From SOKP01 sp048887165 (GTDB lineage Archaea; Asgardarchaeota; Lokiarchaeia; Sigyniarchaeales; SOKP01), in NCBI GenBank assembly GCA_048887165.1, contig JBHLJZ010000003.1, positions 31,786 to 95,785 of the forward strand: a DNA stretch of 64,000 nt, written 5' to 3'. The notes under the pieces are model-generated. The model was given only the letters and a program-made list of their open reading frames with translations. It was not told where the DNA came from and did no database searches. Shown piece after piece: positions 61,901-64,000 of the stretch. The stretch's first letter is position 1. The number at the start of each line of letters is the position of its first letter. A program made the translations under genes and the position numbers.

Positions 61901-63307
61901 TTATATTCTCAATTTCTCCAATTTCTGCTCGTGTAAAAGACTAACTTGTTTTTTCATCTCTTTATATTCTTTTGTAATTCCATCTAGCGGATAAAACCAT
62001 AATGAAATAAGTCCAAGTAAAATTGAAATAGCTGGAATCAATCCAATTAATAATTTAATCCCAAAAATGGCGCTAGCAGGTTGGAAATCTCCAATTGGTA
62101 AATCTTGAATATATCCTGTAAGAGAAAATACTAATCCAGATATTACTGCAGAAACAGATTGAGCCGGTTTAGTAATTAAGGCATTTATTCCAAAATAAGC
62201 ACCTTCTCTCCGCTGACCTGTTTCTAATTCATCTTTATCAATAATATCACCTAATAAAGTAGGTACTAATAAAGTCTGGCCAGAATATCCTAAACCAAGT
62301 ATGATAAATGAAAAATTAGCTAAAATAATATTATTGGAAAACATGACCAATAAAAAACCTAAAATAACCAATATTGATAAAAAAAAAGTAGCTCTTTTGT
62401 TTCCTCTTCTTTTATTAAGCCATAAACCTATTGGATATCCTACCAATGAAAACATAAGAAAAAGAAGTAATGGTATTGAAGCTAGTAAATTATCAGTTGA
62501 AATATTTAAAATATCTCCCATATAAAAAGGTAAATTTGATTGAATTGCATAAACCACATACGTCATTACAAAATTGAAAATCACAAATGTTAAGAACGCT
62601 TTATTTTGCAATGTCTTTTTGGTGCTAAACCAAAGTTTAAGTTTTTCACTTTTCTCTGGTATCAATTCTCGTGGTTCCTTTATTCCAAAAGCGGTAATAG
62701 CAATAGATGCTGCTCCGATACTAGCAAGTAATAATACAATCGCAAGAAAAATAGGGCGATTCAGTGAAAAAGGTACAAGTTCATAGTTTAAAAATAGAAT
62801 AGGCAAAACGTAAGCAATAGCAACTCCAAAACCTCCCCCTACTCCTGTAAAAAAATTAATCTTAGCTCTTTCTTGGGGATGGATTGTAAGCTCTATTATC
62901 AAAGAGTTAAAATTAATACTAACAATTGTAAAAAAGCTATCGTAAGATACAAGAGTAATTACTAACCAAATAAAGTAAACCCATTGCTGACTATTTAACG
63001 GTGTAGAGTATAATAAAACAAAACTCACCGATAATAATGGACCACAAAAGATTAAGTAAGGGATCCTTCGTCCAAATCTAGTATTTGTTCTGTCCGAAAG
63101 AAAACCGAAAACAGGATCGTTAATTGCATTCCATATTAAATAACTTAACCAACTAAATGCCCATAGTAAAGGATTTAATTCAACAATCTTGATATAAAAA
63201 GTTAATGTCCAAGCACTAAATAATCCAGCAATCACATTTAATCCAAATGATCCTAAACCAGCATAGATTCTTGTTCTTAAAGGAACTTCCTTATATTTAT
63301 ATGACAT
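61901..63307 (-). CDS. GPH/MFS glycoside-cation symporter
   Basis: This 468-aa protein has about twelve helices with the loop FLSDRTNTRFGRRIPYLIF of the glycoside-pentoside-hexuronide branch, plus the segments HPQERAKINFF and DIIDKDELETGQRREGAYFG typical of it. It should import a glycoside with a cation. The GH127 gene follows 60 bp downstream on the same strand, so its substrate is probably an arabinofuranoside or a related oligosaccharide. It lies next to a 450-bp gene-free stretch that leads to the histone gene. The end KEMKKQVSLLHEQKLEKLRI is a charged tail. Confidence 0.88.
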   Translation of the reverse strand: MSYKYKEVPLRTRIYAGLGSFGLNVIAGLFSAWTLTFYIKIVELNPLLWAFSWLSYLIWNAINDPVFGFLSDRTNTRFGRRIPYLIFCGPLLSVSFVLLYSTPLNSQQWVYFIWLVITLVSYDSFFTIVSINFNSLIIELTIHPQERAKINFFTGVGGGFGVAIAYVLPILFLNYELVPFSLNRPIFLAIVLLLASIGAASIAITAFGIKEPRELIPEKSEKLKLWFSTKKTLQNKAFLTFVIFNFVMTYVVYAIQSNLPFYMGDILNISTDNLLASIPLLLFLMFSLVGYPIGLWLNKRRGNKRATFFLSILVILGFLLVMFSNNIILANFSFIILGLGYSGQTLLVPTLLGDIIDKDELETGQRREGAYFGINALITKPAQSVSAVISGLVFSLTGYIQDLPIGDFQPASAIFGIKLLIGLIPAISILLGLISLWFYPLDGITKEYKEMKKQVSLLHEQKLEKLRI

Positions 63308-63556
63308 TCTTTTTATAAAATAACCATTTTAAAATTAAAAAATATTATGTAAAAAAAAATTACTCTGTTCTTTTATACTTTAAATTAAGAATGATCTTAT
63401 TAACAAAAAATATCATTCTATAAAAATTTGATTTACTACAAATCATTATCTTTTTCTAGATCCTTACTAACAGTGATTATAATCCTGGATTTTCCTGTAT
63501 ATACCTTAATATTACTAGTATCGTATACTAAACATTGTCATCCGAAATCAACTTTT

Positions 63557-63573
63557 GATCATATATTATGATC
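63557..63573. repeat. Palindrome gatcata-tat-tatgatc
   Basis: Two 7-bp arms separated by 3 bp are perfectly complementary. It lies about 110 bp upstream of the putative histone TATA box. It could be a regulator-binding dyad or a chance feature. Confidence 0.6.
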
Positions 63574-63629
63574 TGATATTGCTAGTAAAAAATTTTTTTT
63601 TTATCTATAGTAATTTTTTTTGTCGACCG

Positions 63630-63647
63630 GATTTGATTGATCAAATC
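63630..63647. repeat. Palindrome gatttga-ttga-tcaaatc
   Basis: Two 7-bp arms separated by 4 bp, perfectly complementary, in a locally GC-richer patch (tcgaccgg and actcgg on either side). It lies about 30 bp upstream of the TATA-like box of the histone gene, where an archaeal activator would bind. Confidence 0.6.
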
Positions 63648-63676
63648 ACTCGGATATCCAATAAACAACCAACACA

Positions 63677-63684
63677 TTTATATA
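63677..63684 (+). promoter_or_regulatory. TATA box of histone gene
   Basis: The sequence tttatata lies 73-80 bp before the histone ATG. With usual spacing the transcript would start near 63708 and carry a leader of about 50 nt that includes TGGAGGA at 63744-63750. Confidence 0.5.
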
Positions 63685-63757
63685 TAAGTAATACTAAATA
63701 AAGTATGATTATCAATAAAAAATAATCAATAATTAAAAATTAGTGGAGGAATAAAAA

Positions 63758-63994
63758 ATGGCAGCATTTGCATGGAGTCCATTACGGGCTCTAATGAAAA
63801 AATCCGGAGCTGAAATCGTAAGCAGAGCCGCAGTTGACAAATTAATGGATTATTTAGAGGAATATGCTAAAGAATTAACTGTATGCGCTCTTGATATTGC
63901 TAAGCACTCCGGTAGAAAGAAAGTAACTCAAGCTGACATTTTTTCCCAACAAGGGCAAAAACAGTATATGAAAATTGCTATCGGTATGATTTAA
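63758..63994 (+). CDS. Archaeal histone
   Basis: A 78-aa histone fold: front SPLRALMKKSGAEIVSRAAVDKLMDYLEEYAKEL, then ALDIAKHSGRKKVTQADI, where HSGRKKV is the conserved loop before the last helix. The C-terminus is longer than in HMf-type histones (about 69 aa) and ends with QQGQKQYMKIAIGMI. It wraps DNA as homo- or heterodimers and multimers. A strong TGGAGGA box seven bases before ATG and an apparent TATA box suggest high expression. It has no N-terminal tail of eukaryotic type. Confidence 0.92.
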   Translation: MAAFAWSPLRALMKKSGAEIVSRAAVDKLMDYLEEYAKELTVCALDIAKHSGRKKVTQADIFSQQGQKQYMKIAIGMI

Positions 63995-64000
63995 GCAGTT

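Larger units (their letters stand above)
63308..63757. other. 450-bp leader/intergenic region of the histone gene
   Basis: There is no open frame of note and no tRNA- or rRNA-like element. It holds two perfect short inverted repeats (63557-63573 and 63630-63647), a TATA-like tttatata at 63677-63684 and the ribosome-binding TGGAGGA at 63744-63750. The promoter of the minus-strand GPH transporter must lie at its left end. Confidence 0.6.

Noticed and set aside
1..64000. Insertion sequence, prophage or integrated plasmid
   Set aside because: No transposase, integrase, terminal inverted repeats or capsid genes were recognised, and base composition appears even across the window.

Overview
The window reads as a chromosomal segment of an Asgard (Promethearchaeota) archaeon, most likely of Lokiarchaeia type. 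The DNA is very AT-rich, genes sit on both strands with short spacers, and TTG and GTG starts are common. Archaeal markers include methanopterin C1 enzymes, ribosomal proteins eL21 and eL33, Rpo4/RpoF, a DUF655 protein, Pus10, NurA and an archaeal histone. Beside them are eukaryote-type genes: three Ras-superfamily GTPases (one Rag/Gtr-like with a C-terminal roadblock-like region), two roadblock/LC7 proteins, an ESCRT-III/Snf7 protein, a presenilin-like intramembrane protease, and a large zinc-finger protein with a probable PH/GRAM-like domain. The assignment to Lokiarchaeia is an inference from this gene mix and the base composition.

Layout. (1) 1-3.4 kb: end of a surface protein with an archaeosortase-type C-terminus, a small membrane protein and an ABC exporter pair. 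(2) 3.7-17.7 kb: a C1 and purine/glycine district with ftr, mtd and mch of the H4MPT branch, a full gcvT-H-PA-PB set, apt, two divergent MTA-phosphorylase paralogues (one with an inserted zinc ribbon), the Rag-like GTPase, a beta-CASP ribonuclease and a DHH phosphoesterase. (3) 17.8-29.5 kb: an unknown 394-aa protein, a GT4 glycosyltransferase, the presenilin homologue, a hydroxyacyl-CoA dehydrogenase, a roadblock protein plus small winged-helix-like protein, an FrhB-like flavo-iron-sulfur protein, a Ras-like GTPase beside a membrane protein, and an XPD-type helicase. (4) 29.5-38.2 kb: MFS transporter and glycogen synthase, then amide/peptide and lipid hydrolases (D-aminoacylase family, two abutting secernin-like C69 peptidases, a neutral-ceramidase-like protein). 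(5) 38.3-41.7 kb: eL33, the zinc-finger/PH-like/N-Q-rich protein, and convergent ESCRT-III. (6) 41.8-51.5 kb: archaeal dehydroquinate synthase, QueD, an SDR-QueC fusion, GH57, a zinc-ribbon CPBP-like membrane protein that lacks its catalytic residues, a nucleoside-kinase-like protein, a roadblock protein with an acidic tail, a GPH transporter and a cold-shock protein. (7) 51.6-57.5 kb: the conserved informational cluster Pus10, eL21, RpoF, DUF655, KsgA, PrmC-like, with NurA convergent. (8) 57.5-64 kb: an intact CPBP protease, a Rab-like GTPase, an aldo/keto-reductase-fold protein without its catalytic residues, a GH127/GPH sugar pair, and a histone gene behind a 450-bp leader with two short palindromes.

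Together the genes describe an anaerobe that runs folate-like C1 chemistry on H4MPT with F420, degrades amino acids and peptides, stores and remodels glucans, and carries a membrane-remodelling and small-GTPase toolkit. No tRNA, rRNA, CRISPR array, insertion sequence or prophage was seen. The observations that most deserve follow-up are the presenilin homologue, the zinc-finger/PH-like protein facing ESCRT-III, the Rag-like GTPase, the SDR-QueC fusion, the zinc-ribbon MTA phosphorylase, and the two folds that have lost their catalytic residues.
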